Shown one piece after another: positions 34,390-41,949 of a DNA stretch of 64,000 nt. Under the pieces are notes generated by a model, which searched no databases, was not told the origin of the DNA, and was given only the letters and a program-made list of their open reading frames with translations. Position 1 is the stretch's first letter; the number at the start of each line of letters is the position of its first letter. Source of the DNA: Paenibacillus sp. GP183. GTDB taxonomy: Bacteria; Bacillota; Bacilli; Paenibacillales; NBRC-103111. Made by a program: the position numbers and the translations under genes. The stretch lies in NCBI RefSeq assembly GCF_900104695.1, contig NZ_FNSW01000001.1, positions 434,001 through 498,000 on the forward strand, written 5' to 3'.

Positions 34390-35217
34390 TTGAGAATAGC
34401 AAAATATTCAGTCCTGATTTTTTTGCTTTCCTTTTTGTTTCTTTCCTCTTCCGCCATGGCAAAGAGTATTTTTGAACACCAAAACACCGTTATACCAGCC
34501 AATCAAACGGTGGATGATGTTGTTATCATTGGAGGGGATGCAGATATTTTAGGCACAGTTAACAGCTCCATTATTATCATTAATGGAAATGCCCACATTC
34601 ATTCTTCAGCACATATCGATGGATTCGTTTTGATCATAGGCGGAACACTTGAGCAGGACACGGGGGCAGTCATTACAAACGACGTCATCAATATCTCTTT
34701 TGATGATGCCACAAAAAACAGCCTTTTGATTGGTGGAGGGCTTGTTCTTGGTATATGGGTCGTCCAGTTAGCTGGAAGCTTGATGATGCTTTTGGTCCCG
34801 ATTTTGATGTTTGTGTTCGGTAAGAAGGGCACGGCTGACTTTGTTGAACAGTATCGGGAAGTTCCTCCAGGACGAATACTATATACCGGCTTTTTCAGCG
34901 GTTTAATACTCGCGGCGGTGACCATCCTGTTACTGCTTACTGTAATTGGGATTCCCTTGATCTTGCTCGTCGGCTTGATTGTGATTGTTTCGTTCGCTTT
35001 TGGATTAACGGCTCTCAGTCATTTCTTAGGTGAAAGATTTCAAGATGCATCAGGAAAAGCGGGATGGATCGTAGCGGCTATAGGGGCTTTTGTTCTCATG
35101 GCTTCGGTAAATATCCCATTCGTTGGTGGCATCATCCTGTTATTGATGCTACTGTTTTCTCTTGGCATTACCACCATATGGCTCGTTGAGAAGTTAAGGA
35201 GAAGGAGAAAAGTCTAA
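34390..35217 (+). CDS. exported bactofilin-like/polymer-forming N-terminus with membrane helices
   Basis: The TTG at 34390 is chosen because AAAGGGG (34374-34380) is 9 bases away, whereas the in-frame ATG at 34381 abuts it. A signal peptide (cut near AMA-KS) is followed by short beta repeats (VVIIGGDADILGTVNSSIII, INGNAHIHSSAHIDG, IIGGTLEQDTGAVI) as in bactofilin-type proteins. Four membrane segments follow in residues 112-260, then a basic tail. It is probably under control of the adjacent sigma factor. The role is unknown; an envelope-stress function is inferred from context. Confidence 0.7.
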   Translation: MRIAKYSVLIFLLSFLFLSSSAMAKSIFEHQNTVIPANQTVDDVVIIGGDADILGTVNSSIIIINGNAHIHSSAHIDGFVLIIGGTLEQDTGAVITNDVINISFDDATKNSLLIGGGLVLGIWVVQLAGSLMMLLVPILMFVFGKKGTADFVEQYREVPPGRILYTGFFSGLILAAVTILLLLTVIGIPLILLVGLIVIVSFAFGLTALSHFLGERFQDASGKAGWIVAAIGAFVLMASVNIPFVGGIILLLMLLFSLGITTIWLVEKLRRRRKV

Positions 35218-35254
35218 ATGACCGGAGATGGGGGATGTGTGTGAATTCTAAGCC

Positions 35255-35401
35255 AAATGCAATGAATCCAGTAATTTTAATCAATTTACCGATCTATCCA
35301 ATCAAATGATTGTCCCGATCTTGCCACTTTATTTAACTGCCGTTTTTCATGTGCAGGTTGGTGCGATCGGGCTGATTGAAGGGAATGCCGACTTATTTTG
35401 A
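35255..35401 (+). pseudogene. N-terminal fragment of an MFS transporter
   Basis: A frame reading SNFNQFTDLSNQMIVPILPL, then YLTAVFHVQVGAIGLIEGNA and a stop at 35399-35401 matches the first helices of major facilitator transporters. The upstream part is out of frame and the rest of the gene is missing. Confidence 0.6.
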
Positions 35402-35462
35402 TAAAAGTTTAGGACATATTATTAGAGTTTAGGGTTAGCTCGAAAATGAAAGGAATCGTATA

Positions 35463-36050
35463 ATGGACATTTCACAATTAGACTATCAATGGTTTCAAAA
35501 GATTAATCACCTTGCCGACGTCTATCCCTCTTTCAATCCTTTAATGGCTTTTTCAGCGGTGAATTTGGATTACCTATTCTACGTAGGGGTCGTGATCTAT
35601 TGGTTCACTCGAACAGAATCGAATCGCCGGATGGTTTTTCATGCTTTACTGTCCGCTTCCCTGGCTTTAGGAGTCAATGGAGTAATAGGAGCCATTTATC
35701 ATCGCGATCGCCCGTTTATTCATCATCATGTGATTCAATTAATCCAACATGAGGCATCTGCCTCTTTTCCAAGCAATCACGCGGCGGCATCTTTTGCGGT
35801 CGCAGCATCTATTTGGCTGTGGCGTAGAAAAGATGGTTGGATATGGTTCGTTATTGCCGCAGCCATTTCCTTTTCCCGTATTTGGTCTGGGGTTCATTAT
35901 CCGAGTGATATCATAGGAGGGGAAATTTTGGGTATTCTCTGTTCGGTACTGATTGGCAAATGGATTGGTTCCTGGAATTGGTTTAAAAAGTTATCAGAAT
36001 CCCTTATTCGTCTGTACGAAAATATCGAACACAGAGTGTGGAAACCTTAA
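35463..36050 (+). CDS. PAP2 phosphatase, BcrC-like undecaprenyl diphosphatase
   Basis: The 195-residue membrane protein has all three PAP2 motifs: YHRDRP (79-84), ASFPSNHAAAS (100-110) and SRIWSGVHYPSDI (138-150, with His145). About five membrane segments fit. It resembles BcrC/YbjG enzymes that dephosphorylate undecaprenyl pyrophosphate to recycle the lipid carrier of wall synthesis. It lies at the end of the sigma/anti-sigma cluster and may supply the phosphatase activity missing from the DedA-PAP2 fusion at 32030. The ribosome site is GAAAGGA, 11 bases before the ATG. Confidence 0.85.
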   Translation: MDISQLDYQWFQKINHLADVYPSFNPLMAFSAVNLDYLFYVGVVIYWFTRTESNRRMVFHALLSASLALGVNGVIGAIYHRDRPFIHHHVIQLIQHEASASFPSNHAAASFAVAASIWLWRRKDGWIWFVIAAAISFSRIWSGVHYPSDIIGGEILGILCSVLIGKWIGSWNWFKKLSESLIRLYENIEHRVWKP

Positions 36051-36112
36051 CAGGAAGCTATTCCGTAGAGATAACTTTTTTGTTTGACAAACAACGAAGG
36101 TAGAACAGTGAC

Positions 36113-36147
36113 AGAGCAGAGCCGCTAGACAGCGATCTGCTTTTGTT
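36113..36147 (+). terminator. rho-independent terminator
   Basis: AGCAGA...TCTGCT hairpin followed by TTTTG, about 65 bases after the PAP2 gene. A CTAACGGAAAACGAG repeat copy follows at 36171. Confidence 0.6.
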
Positions 36148-36278
36148 TGATTGCTAAGATTTTATTGTACTAACGGAAAACGAGTTAAAATATCTATGAA
36201 GGTTGCATTATACAAAAAACAACTAAAACAGTTAGTGTTTTGATATTATAAAAATAAAAATGACTTTGGGGGATTTTG

Positions 36279-36833
36279 ATGCCGACTTTATTAAAGATGC
36301 TTGTTTTGGTTTTATCGTTAGGGATAGATACATTATTGATTTCCACATCACTGGGTGTCATCAAAACCAAAGGAAAATGGAAAATTGCCATTGTCTTCGC
36401 CTGTGCCGAGGCAATTATGCCGCTAATTGGGCTTTTCATCGGAAAAGGGGTAGGGCAGCTTATCGGAAATTGGGCATCTCTAATAGGAGGGTTATTATTA
36501 ATTGGAGTTGCAATCTGGCTGATATTTTTTGAAGATGAAGACGAAGAAGAGGAAAAACTGGAACGTAATTTAATCGGCTGGACACTTATCATGACCGCTG
36601 TAAGCATCTCTTTAGATGAACTAGCGGTTGGGTTCTCCATTGGACTTGTAGGCGTACCCGTGGCACTTACAATTTTTCTTATTGCACTCCAAGCTTTCTT
36701 TTTTACTTTTTTGGGATTGACTTTTGGTTCGAGATTCAAACCATATATGGGCGAATGGTCCGAGAAAATTGCCGGCACAGTATTAGGGTTGCTTGGCTTG
36801 TGGATTATTATCGAGTCATTATTCAAACTTTAA
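36279..36833 (+). CDS. mntP: MntP-family manganese efflux pump, copy 2
   Basis: The 184-residue product has the same MntP features as copy 1, including LSLGIDTLLISTSLG and VSISLDELAVGFSIG. The acidic loop DEDEEEEKLE is one residue longer. TGGGGGA precedes the ATG at 36279. Substitutions relative to copy 1 are few and conservative, so both copies may be functional. An IS110-type element begins 730 bases downstream. Confidence 0.85.
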   Translation: MPTLLKMLVLVLSLGIDTLLISTSLGVIKTKGKWKIAIVFACAEAIMPLIGLFIGKGVGQLIGNWASLIGGLLLIGVAIWLIFFEDEDEEEEKLERNLIGWTLIMTAVSISLDELAVGFSIGLVGVPVALTIFLIALQAFFFTFLGLTFGSRFKPYMGEWSEKIAGTVLGLLGLWIIIESLFKL

Positions 36834-36922
36834 TTTTTAAGAAAAACTTTTAAAATAGATTCGTCGATTTGAAAAGTTAATTTGTAATGAAAAGGGACTA
36901 TATTTCAAAGGGGTGTTCAATT

Positions 36923-37450
36923 TTGGGTAATAATCGGTCTTTTCCAGCATTTGCAGCAGCAATCTTATTTTTTATCAGGTTTGTGTTCTTTTTTCTTCCT
37001 CAGTCAATTTCCAAAGGGGTTCAAGACGGAACAATGTTTGGTGCAATTCTAGCTGTAGCCGAGCATATGATTATGCTTCCGGTTATTGCAGCACTACCAG
37101 CACCACAGTGGAGTAAAGCGGCGGGTTATGGTTGGATTGTCATAGATATGGCAACAGATATTATGGCTCTAAATGGTGTTGATCCTGCCATCTATATTTC
37201 GTTACGCTATGGAGGACATATTTCAGCTGCCGTTTGGTTTGCAACAGCTTCCTGGACCTCTCGAGGCACTATTCGTATATTCGGATTGCTGACTGCGGTA
37301 AATCTTGGTGGTTATTCGTTCATCGCTCATTTTGCGCCGCCGGTTGTTTTAGCCCCATTATCGATTTGGATGATTGTTTGGTTAATTTTGATTGGGCAGC
37401 ACATCGCAAGAAGGTTAGAAAGCAACAATAATATTAGTGTCTCTTCTTGA
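36923..37450 (+). CDS. polytopic membrane protein next to mntP, copy 2
   Basis: The TTG at 36923 is chosen by comparison with copy 1 (7767); AAAGGGG lies 8 bases upstream. An in-frame ATG at 36887 would add 12 residues not present in copy 1 and lacks a ribosome site. The 175-residue sequence differs from copy 1 at only a few positions. Function unknown. Confidence 0.7.
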   Translation: MGNNRSFPAFAAAILFFIRFVFFFLPQSISKGVQDGTMFGAILAVAEHMIMLPVIAALPAPQWSKAAGYGWIVIDMATDIMALNGVDPAIYISLRYGGHISAAVWFATASWTSRGTIRIFGLLTAVNLGGYSFIAHFAPPVVLAPLSIWMIVWLILIGQHIARRLESNNNISVSS

Positions 37451-37638
37451 AAACAAACGTTAATTAACTGGAAACGGTAATGTGGTGTTTTGAAAAGATT
37501 TTGTTCAACTATCGGATACGATAGCATTCCTGTAGAGCGTTAATTTTAAGCTTTGCAAAAAAACGAGCGCCTCGGTACGATGGGAGTACGAAACGGGTCA
37601 TAGCCCTTAAAATCCCATCATCCAGGAGGCGCTCTACT

Positions 37639-38907
37639 ATGAAGTTTAAATCGCAAGCCAAACAAAATCAACTCATTGAAAAGATTACCACTCATCATTT
37701 GGTCGTCGGGATCGACATCGCGCAGCAACTGCATGTCGCACGTGCCGTAAACTTTCGCGGTATCGTGATCGGCAATCCCTTGTCATTTTCTAATGACGAG
37801 GAAGGTTTTCAGCAACTCCTGCAATGGATCCAGCGGTTGCAGACCGATCACAAATTAACTGCAGCAATCGTAGGTATGGAACCGACCGGACACTACTGGC
37901 TCAACATATCCAGATGGCTTGCAGAACGACAGTTTGAAGTTGTTTTGGTGAATCCGCATCTAGTGAAAAAGAATAAAGAAAACCGTGACAATACGCCCTC
38001 AAAAAGCGACAAAAAGGATGCGCTTGTCATCGCCGACATGGTGAAAAACGGGTATTACTCATTCACACGTAGCACACCTGAAGCGTTTGAAGAGCTCCGT
38101 GTTTTAGTCTCGAACCGGGACTTTGTGGTTAAGCGTATGGTAAGTGCGAAAAACCAAATTCATCGCTGGGTTGACGTTGTTTTTCCTGAGCTGCGTCAAG
38201 TTTTTAAGAAATTGATGTGTGCCGGTTCCTTAACCACACTTCGTCTCTTTCCTACACCGGAAGAGCTCAGCAAATTACAGCCAAAGGAATTGATTCAAGG
38301 ATGGAAGTCACTTATGAAGCGGCACTGCGGTGAGCGAAAAGCTCGGGCCCTGATCTCGCTGGCTGGAAGCTCAGTCGGTTCCAAACAAGCTGCGCATGCC
38401 TACAAGCTTCACTTGAAGCAATTACTCGCAGAGTACGATCTTGCTTTGAGCCAGCTACAGGATGTCGAGCAAGAGATGGTTTCCGTATTAGAGCGCATTC
38501 CCTTCGCTAAGTTTATGCTTGCCATCAAAGGAGTTAGCGCCATTTCTGTAGCCGGTATTATTGGTGAGGCCGGAGATTTGAGTGGTTTTATACACGGTAA
38601 TACCCTGCTGCGTCATGCCGGTCTCAATCTAGCGGAAGCAAGTTCAGGTAAATGGGTTGGACAAATGAAGATAAGCAAACGTGGACGATCTCGCCTTCGA
38701 CGCTTCATATTCATGATGACCCTGAGTCTCGTGAGGAATAATCCAGAGTTTCGGTCAATTCATGCACACAATGTACACGTAAAGAAAATGAAAAAAATGA
38801 GGTCCATCATGAAGTTATGTGGTAAGTTGGCTCGAATCTTAGTCGGCATGGCACGTACTGGCCAAGCTTACATCCCACATAAAGCACTACCTCTAAAAGC
38901 TGCATAA
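37639..38907 (+). CDS. IS110-family transposase (DEDD recombinase)
   Basis: CCAGGAGGCG precedes the ATG. The 422-residue product has the N-terminal DEDD nuclease domain (VVGIDIAQQLHVA near residue 23, IVGMEPTGHYW near 77, KSDKKDALVIADMV near 121) and the C-terminal Transposase_20 domain (LAIKGVSAISVAGIIGEAGD, then LRHAGLNLAEASSGK, KRGRSRLRR). The frame is intact and full length. IS110 transposases act with an RNA from the element's noncoding end that pairs with target and donor DNA. Confidence 0.92.
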   Translation: MKFKSQAKQNQLIEKITTHHLVVGIDIAQQLHVARAVNFRGIVIGNPLSFSNDEEGFQQLLQWIQRLQTDHKLTAAIVGMEPTGHYWLNISRWLAERQFEVVLVNPHLVKKNKENRDNTPSKSDKKDALVIADMVKNGYYSFTRSTPEAFEELRVLVSNRDFVVKRMVSAKNQIHRWVDVVFPELRQVFKKLMCAGSLTTLRLFPTPEELSKLQPKELIQGWKSLMKRHCGERKARALISLAGSSVGSKQAAHAYKLHLKQLLAEYDLALSQLQDVEQEMVSVLERIPFAKFMLAIKGVSAISVAGIIGEAGDLSGFIHGNTLLRHAGLNLAEASSGKWVGQMKISKRGRSRLRRFIFMMTLSLVRNNPEFRSIHAHNVHVKKMKKMRSIMKLCGKLARILVGMARTGQAYIPHKALPLKAA

Positions 38908-39270
38908 CTGTAATACCTGTTTCGTTGCACATCGATTGGCTTATTCGCAGGATTTCAAAGAAAGCACGGAGTACCGGGTATATTCCACCAAAGGGCAATG
39001 ACCCGTAACGATAGCAAGACCGGCCTCCACCCCTTGGAAAGGCGTAACGAAGGAATGAAAGGGCTAAGACCCGTTGAGACATGGGAGTGATAGCCACCAG
39101 GGGCGGCGTGGAGAATGCGTGCAGTATATGGAAATATATGGGATATTAACTTCATCCTCTATTTCAGTGCGCCTTCATGTTGCCAGGGTCTATAACGGTG
39201 GCTCGATTCCTAACTTTCATTATTTTGACAAGGGTGAAATCCTGCGAATAAGCGAGCATGCGTGAGAAAA
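38908..39270 (+). ncRNA. candidate bridge/seek RNA in the IS110 3' noncoding region
   Basis: The 360 bases between transposase stop and right subterminal repeat hold no gene. In IS1111-type elements the guide RNA lies here. A conserved core is evident because part of it (GTTGAGACATGGGAGTGA, then CCAGGGGCGGCG, then GAGAATGCGTGC; 39072-39124) recurs on the minus strand at 43987-44043, with changed bases between the blocks. The RNA ends are not known. Confidence 0.5.
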
Positions 39271-39334
39271 TTGAATCGTACCGAGGGAGTGGAGGAACTT
39301 ATTCAGGGGCTCATCATTTTGTACATATGTAGGA

Positions 39335-39372
39335 GGTCAAAAGAACGCCAACCGCTCGGCGTTCTTTTGACC
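39335..39372. terminator. perfect 15-base inverted repeat, bidirectional terminator
   Basis: GGTCAAAAGAACGCC and GGCGTTCTTTTGACC pair without mismatch around an 8-base loop, with T-rich arms on both strands. It lies between the IS110 element and the minus-strand small genes. Confidence 0.7.
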
Positions 39373-39388
39373 GTGACATTACTTTAAC

Positions 39389-39472
39389 TTAATAACCCAT
39401 GATTGTACGTGTGATAATTACCAGAAGTATAAAAAGAATCAAGATAGCAATAAGAAAAATTATTTTATTAAA
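39389..39472 (-). pseudogene. small membrane peptide without a start codon (YjcZ-like)
   Basis: A minus-strand frame encodes FNKIIFLIAILILFILLVII then TRTIMGY and stop. It aligns with the intact small gene at 39880-39960 (AILVLFILLLIISRS) through the helix, but the position of its Met is a Phe codon that forms the end of the overlapping lysine-rich gene. It has probably lost its start through fusion to that gene. Confidence 0.4.
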
Positions 39473-39827
39473 AGAACCTTCTTGGAAAGAAGAACGGACG
39501 CTCGAAAAATTCCTCGAATCGCTCAAATCTAGGCGACTCGAAACGCGGCTCGAAACGCTCAAAAAAGAAGGGCTCAAATCGTTCCTCAAATCGCTCGAAT
39601 CGTGGTGACTCGAATCCGAATGGTGTAAAAGCCTTCGTTTGAACAGCTTTTGCCTTTTTAAGTTGTTTTTTTGGGGTTGCCTTCGTTTGAACAGCTTTTG
39701 CCTTTTTAAGTTGTTTTTTTTGGGTTGCCTTCGTTTGAACAGCTTTTGCCTTTTTAAGTTGTTTTTTTGGGGTTACCTTCGTTTGAACAGCTTTTGCTTT
39801 TTTAAGTTGTGTTTTTTGGGTTGCCAT
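39468..39827 (-). CDS. low-complexity protein: lysine-rich repeats plus Phe/Glu/Arg-rich tail
   Basis: AGGTGAAATTA precedes the ATG on the minus strand. The 119-residue product has four 16-residue repeats (unit LKKAKAVQTKATPKKQ) followed by a tail of F, E, R and P (FESPRFERFEERFEP, FFFERFEPRFES). The first half is strongly basic and could bind nucleic acid or acidic polymers. The tail resembles spore-coat-type low-complexity regions. No homologue is recognised. It lies between two YjcZ-like membrane peptide frames, so a sporulation link is possible but inferred. Confidence 0.55.
   Translation of the reverse strand: MATQKTQLKKAKAVQTKVTPKKQLKKAKAVQTKATQKKQLKKAKAVQTKATPKKQLKKAKAVQTKAFTPFGFESPRFERFEERFEPFFFERFEPRFESPRFERFEEFFERPFFFPRRFF
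39610..39827 (-). repeat. four 48-base tandem repeats in the lysine-rich gene
   Basis: Each 48-base unit encodes 16 residues. The units differ mainly at the codons for A/V and P/Q. Confidence 0.85.
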
Positions 39828-39879
39828 TAATTTCACCTCGCTTTTCTCAGGATTCCGGCAGTCCGGTAAAAGAGGGGAA

Positions 39880-39960
39880 TTACCATCTTAACGAACGGCT
39901 GATAATTAATAACAGAATGAAGAGGACCAAGATCGCAGCGGTTGTTGTCACCTGATTCAT
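39880..39960 (-). CDS. 26-residue YjcZ-like membrane peptide
   Basis: AGGAGATAGAAG precedes the minus-strand ATG. The peptide MNQVTTTAAILVLFILLLII then SRSLRW is one membrane helix with a basic end. This resembles the YjcZ/sporulation small membrane proteins of Bacillota. The strong ribosome site supports translation. It is paralogous to the start-less frame at 39389-39472. Confidence 0.5.
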   Translation of the reverse strand: MNQVTTTAAILVLFILLLIISRSLRW

Positions 39961-40167
39961 CTTCTATCTCCTAGATGCAATACCCTAGCAGCTAGTTTAT
40001 TATATTTAGATGGCATCTATTATGGTTGGACAAATGTCAGATTGAAAGACACATATTTTTGTTCAAGTGATGCACATTACGCGTTATATTCATATGTCAG
40101 GTTCTAAAATCACGCCTGTAAGAATACTCGCACAAAATAACAAAACCGACATATCAGGAAAAACAGA

Positions 40168-40208
40168 GAACGGCTCTTTCGCATGGATGCGAACAGAGCC
40201 GTTTTTTG
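40168..40208 (+). terminator. rho-independent terminator
   Basis: GAACGGCTCT...AGAGCCGTT hairpin with an inner TTCGCAT/ATGCGAA stem, followed by TTTTTG. No intact upstream gene is seen. Confidence 0.7.
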
Positions 40209-40640
40209 TGCTAGAGATGGTTCACGGAAGCAGCAGACTGTGGATCTTAATTATATATTTTAAAGGGGTCGAGTTTTATTGTTCGACGGTAAAGTTTAAA
40301 GTGGTAAAATAGGGCTTTTCTGTTTGTTTAGAACGTTTTGGCAGGCTACCGCAGTAGTGGGCTCGGCATGTAACAAGTAAATAAAAAATGATATTAATAC
40401 AAAACACCCACTTTTGTGTAAATGTCCATTTGTACATATGTCCCGTTCAGCTCCCATGAAAATAAAAAAGCTCGAAATCTTAAAAAAGAGCAAATTAAAG
40501 TAGACCAAGGAAAAACACTTTTTAAAAAAAGGCTGAGCCTCTGATTGATCCTTATGGAGTTGGGTGGTACTTAAGCAACTTTCTTCAAAAAATAAAGGTA
40601 AGGCTGGTGCAACCAGTCAAAAAGGATTAATCTCCCATAA
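40209..40640. other. gene-poor stretch with a possible VOC fragment
   Basis: No intact gene. Near 40520-40570 a short frame reads AEPLIDPYGVGWYLSNF, similar to the end of PhnB-type VOC proteins, just before a clearer VOC fragment. The remainder shows nothing recognisable. Confidence 0.35.
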
Positions 40641-40823
40641 GTGCTACCCATAATGGGCGCGACATTCTGTGATGCAGACGATTGCTATCGCGAATATAAT
40701 GCTATGAAGTCAAAAGGGGTTAAATTTTTCGGTGAGCCGAAACAGGTACCTTGGGGGATTGAGGTTGTATTTGAAGATCTCTACGGAAATCGTCTGGATC
40801 TTCTGCAACATAATGGATTCTAA
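40641..40823 (+). pseudogene. C-terminal fragment of a VOC (glyoxalase-fold) protein
   Basis: The frame reads TFCDADDCYREYNAMKSKGV, then PKQVPWGIEVVFEDLYGNRL, then DLLQHNGF. This is the last half-module of a glyoxalase/bleomycin-resistance fold, including the metal-ligand type Glu in VVFEDLYGN. No N-terminal half or start site is present. Confidence 0.65.
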
Positions 40824-40867
40824 CAAAAGTAGCCACTTACTAAAAACGGCATCATAAGGATTGACAT

Positions 40868-41115
40868 ACCGACCAGCTGAACGTGTAGACCCAAGTCACA
40901 AAAGAAAAGGACGGTTCGATATGCAGCTGTGTCAACTTATAGGTAGTTACAACAGTGATGAGCAGCCCTTTTATTGCAAGCCATTTCGCGCCGATTTTAT
41001 CGAACACCCAACCGGTCACGGGAGACATAATCCCCATGAGTATGCCTCCAGGTAGAAACATCAACATCAATCCCGACTGAAGTGGCGTGAAGCCGCGGAC
41101 GTATAAAACGATAAC
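40868..41115 (-). pseudogene. internal fragment of a DHA2-type MFS transporter
   Basis: The minus-strand frame reads VRGFTPLQSGLMLMFLPGGI, then LMGIMSPVTGWVFDKIGAKW, then LLITVVTTYKLTQLHI and FSFVTWVYT. This is the middle of an EmrB/QacA-type drug transporter. No start, no remaining helices, and a short wrong end show it is a fragment. Confidence 0.7.
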
Positions 41116-41209
41116 TATTTTTGATGTTACATATATTCTCGACGAAAAAAGCCAGGGAATTTTGCACCCTGGCTTTTGTTTTAACATAGAGTGCCAGACA
41201 AGGTTAAGG

Positions 41210-41626
41210 TTAGTTGTCCGTGGTACTTGTGGTAAAGTATTCCTGTCTACCAGAGGGCATACCACCAGAGGGCATACCACCAGAGGGCATACCACCAGAG
41301 GGCATACCACCAGAGGGCATACCACCAAAGGGCATACCACCAAAGGGCATACCACCAAAGGGCATACCACCAAATGGGCTACCATCAAAGGGCATACCAC
41401 CAAAAGGCATACCACCGAAAGGCATACCACCAAAAGGCATACCACCAAAAGGCATACCACCAAAAGGCATACCACCAAAAGGCATACCACCAAAAGGCAT
41501 ACCACCAAAAGGCATACCACCAGAGGGCATACCACCAAAGGGCATACCACCAGAGGGCATACCACCAAAGGGCATACCACCAAGAGGCATACCTCCTCCA
41601 AAGCTTCTAAATGGTTGACTATTCAT
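41210..41626 (-). CDS. GGMPF-repeat low-complexity protein
   Basis: GGAGGAGAATAT precedes the minus-strand ATG at 41626. The 138-residue product begins MNSQPFRSFGGGMPLGG and then consists of about 24 copies of the pentapeptide GGMPF/GGMPS, ending GRQEYFTTSTTDN. The 15-base unit leaves all six frames open, so only the ribosome site and the non-repeat ends identify the coding strand. Such Gly/Pro/Met repeats suggest an extended, structural protein, perhaps of the spore surface, but no family is recognised. Confidence 0.6.
   Translation of the reverse strand: MNSQPFRSFGGGMPLGGMPFGGMPSGGMPFGGMPSGGMPFGGMPFGGMPFGGMPFGGMPFGGMPFGGMPFGGMPFGGMPFDGSPFGGMPFGGMPFGGMPFGGMPSGGMPSGGMPSGGMPSGGMPSGRQEYFTTSTTDN
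41255..41600. repeat. about 23 tandem 15-base repeats
   Basis: The unit is GGCATACCACCAAAG with GAG/AAA variants. Variants are grouped (GAGGG copies cluster at 41255-41320 and again at 41521-41550), which suggests unequal exchange. Confidence 0.9.
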
Positions 41627-41864
41627 ATATTCTCCTCCGTTCATAATATGGTCATTTGACTATGTATAGTATGATTTTTGTCATAATCCGTTCGTTGTTT
41701 GAAGTAAAATAGGCTTGATTTAGGTCTATAATAACTTACTTATTTTTGTAAATAATTATGAAACAAATCGGTTTTTGTGTCGCTGCGCACATTCAATTCA
41801 TAATATGGAACATTAAAAACAGAGCCATGCAGTTCAGATTTCAGGCTCCGTATTTCTAATTAAT

Positions 41865-41900
41865 TGGCTATGTTAAATTCTAATGTTGATATTTGACCAT
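41865..41900 (+). repeat. orphan terminal sequence of an IS1595 element
   Basis: GGCTATGTTAAATTCTAATG and the following GTTGATATTTGA match the left end of the IS1595 element at 51290 and of the minus-strand one near 43830. No transposase follows here. Confidence 0.6.
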
Positions 41901-41903
41901 AAG

Positions 41904-41933
41904 AAAACCGCCTTGGTTGAAAAGGCGGTTTAT
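41904..41933 (-). terminator. terminator of the HAD hydrolase gene
   Basis: AAACCGCCTT...AAGGCGGTTT hairpin with T-rich sequence on the minus strand, 17 bases after the stop of the 41950 gene. Confidence 0.75.
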
Positions 41934-41949
41934 TGAACTATCGTCTTCG

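Larger units (their letters stand above)
36219..37510 (+). repeat. 1.27-kb segmental duplication, copy 2 (mntP block)
   Basis: It matches 7076-8345 (see that entry). Boundaries lie within CTAACGG-type repeat copies on both sides (36171 and 37507), suggesting that recombination between those repeats could have carried the block. Confidence 0.9.
37570..39286 (+). mobile_element. IS110-family element, IS1111-like, with 12-base subterminal inverted repeats
   Basis: CCTCGGTACGAT at 37570-37581 is repeated in inverse orientation as ATCGTACCGAGG at 39275-39286. These perfect 12-base repeats lie on either side of the transposase gene and its long 3' noncoding region, as expected for the subterminal repeats of IS1111-type elements. 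The true ends lie a few bases outside. No target duplication is expected for this family. Confidence 0.8.

Noticed and set aside
39639-39830. Plus-strand frame with repeated LNSFCLFKLFF
   Set aside because: It is the antisense of the 48-base lysine repeats, without a ribosome site.
40852-41601. Open minus-strand frame of 249 codons with many VVCPLVVC repeats joined to an MFS piece
   Set aside because: The first part is the GGMPF repeat read in another frame; only the MFS part is real protein sequence and it has no start.
41087-41659. Plus-strand frames rich in TTRGH and EGIPP repeats
   Set aside because: They are the 15-base repeat read on the other strand; no ribosome site fits, while the minus-strand gene has one.
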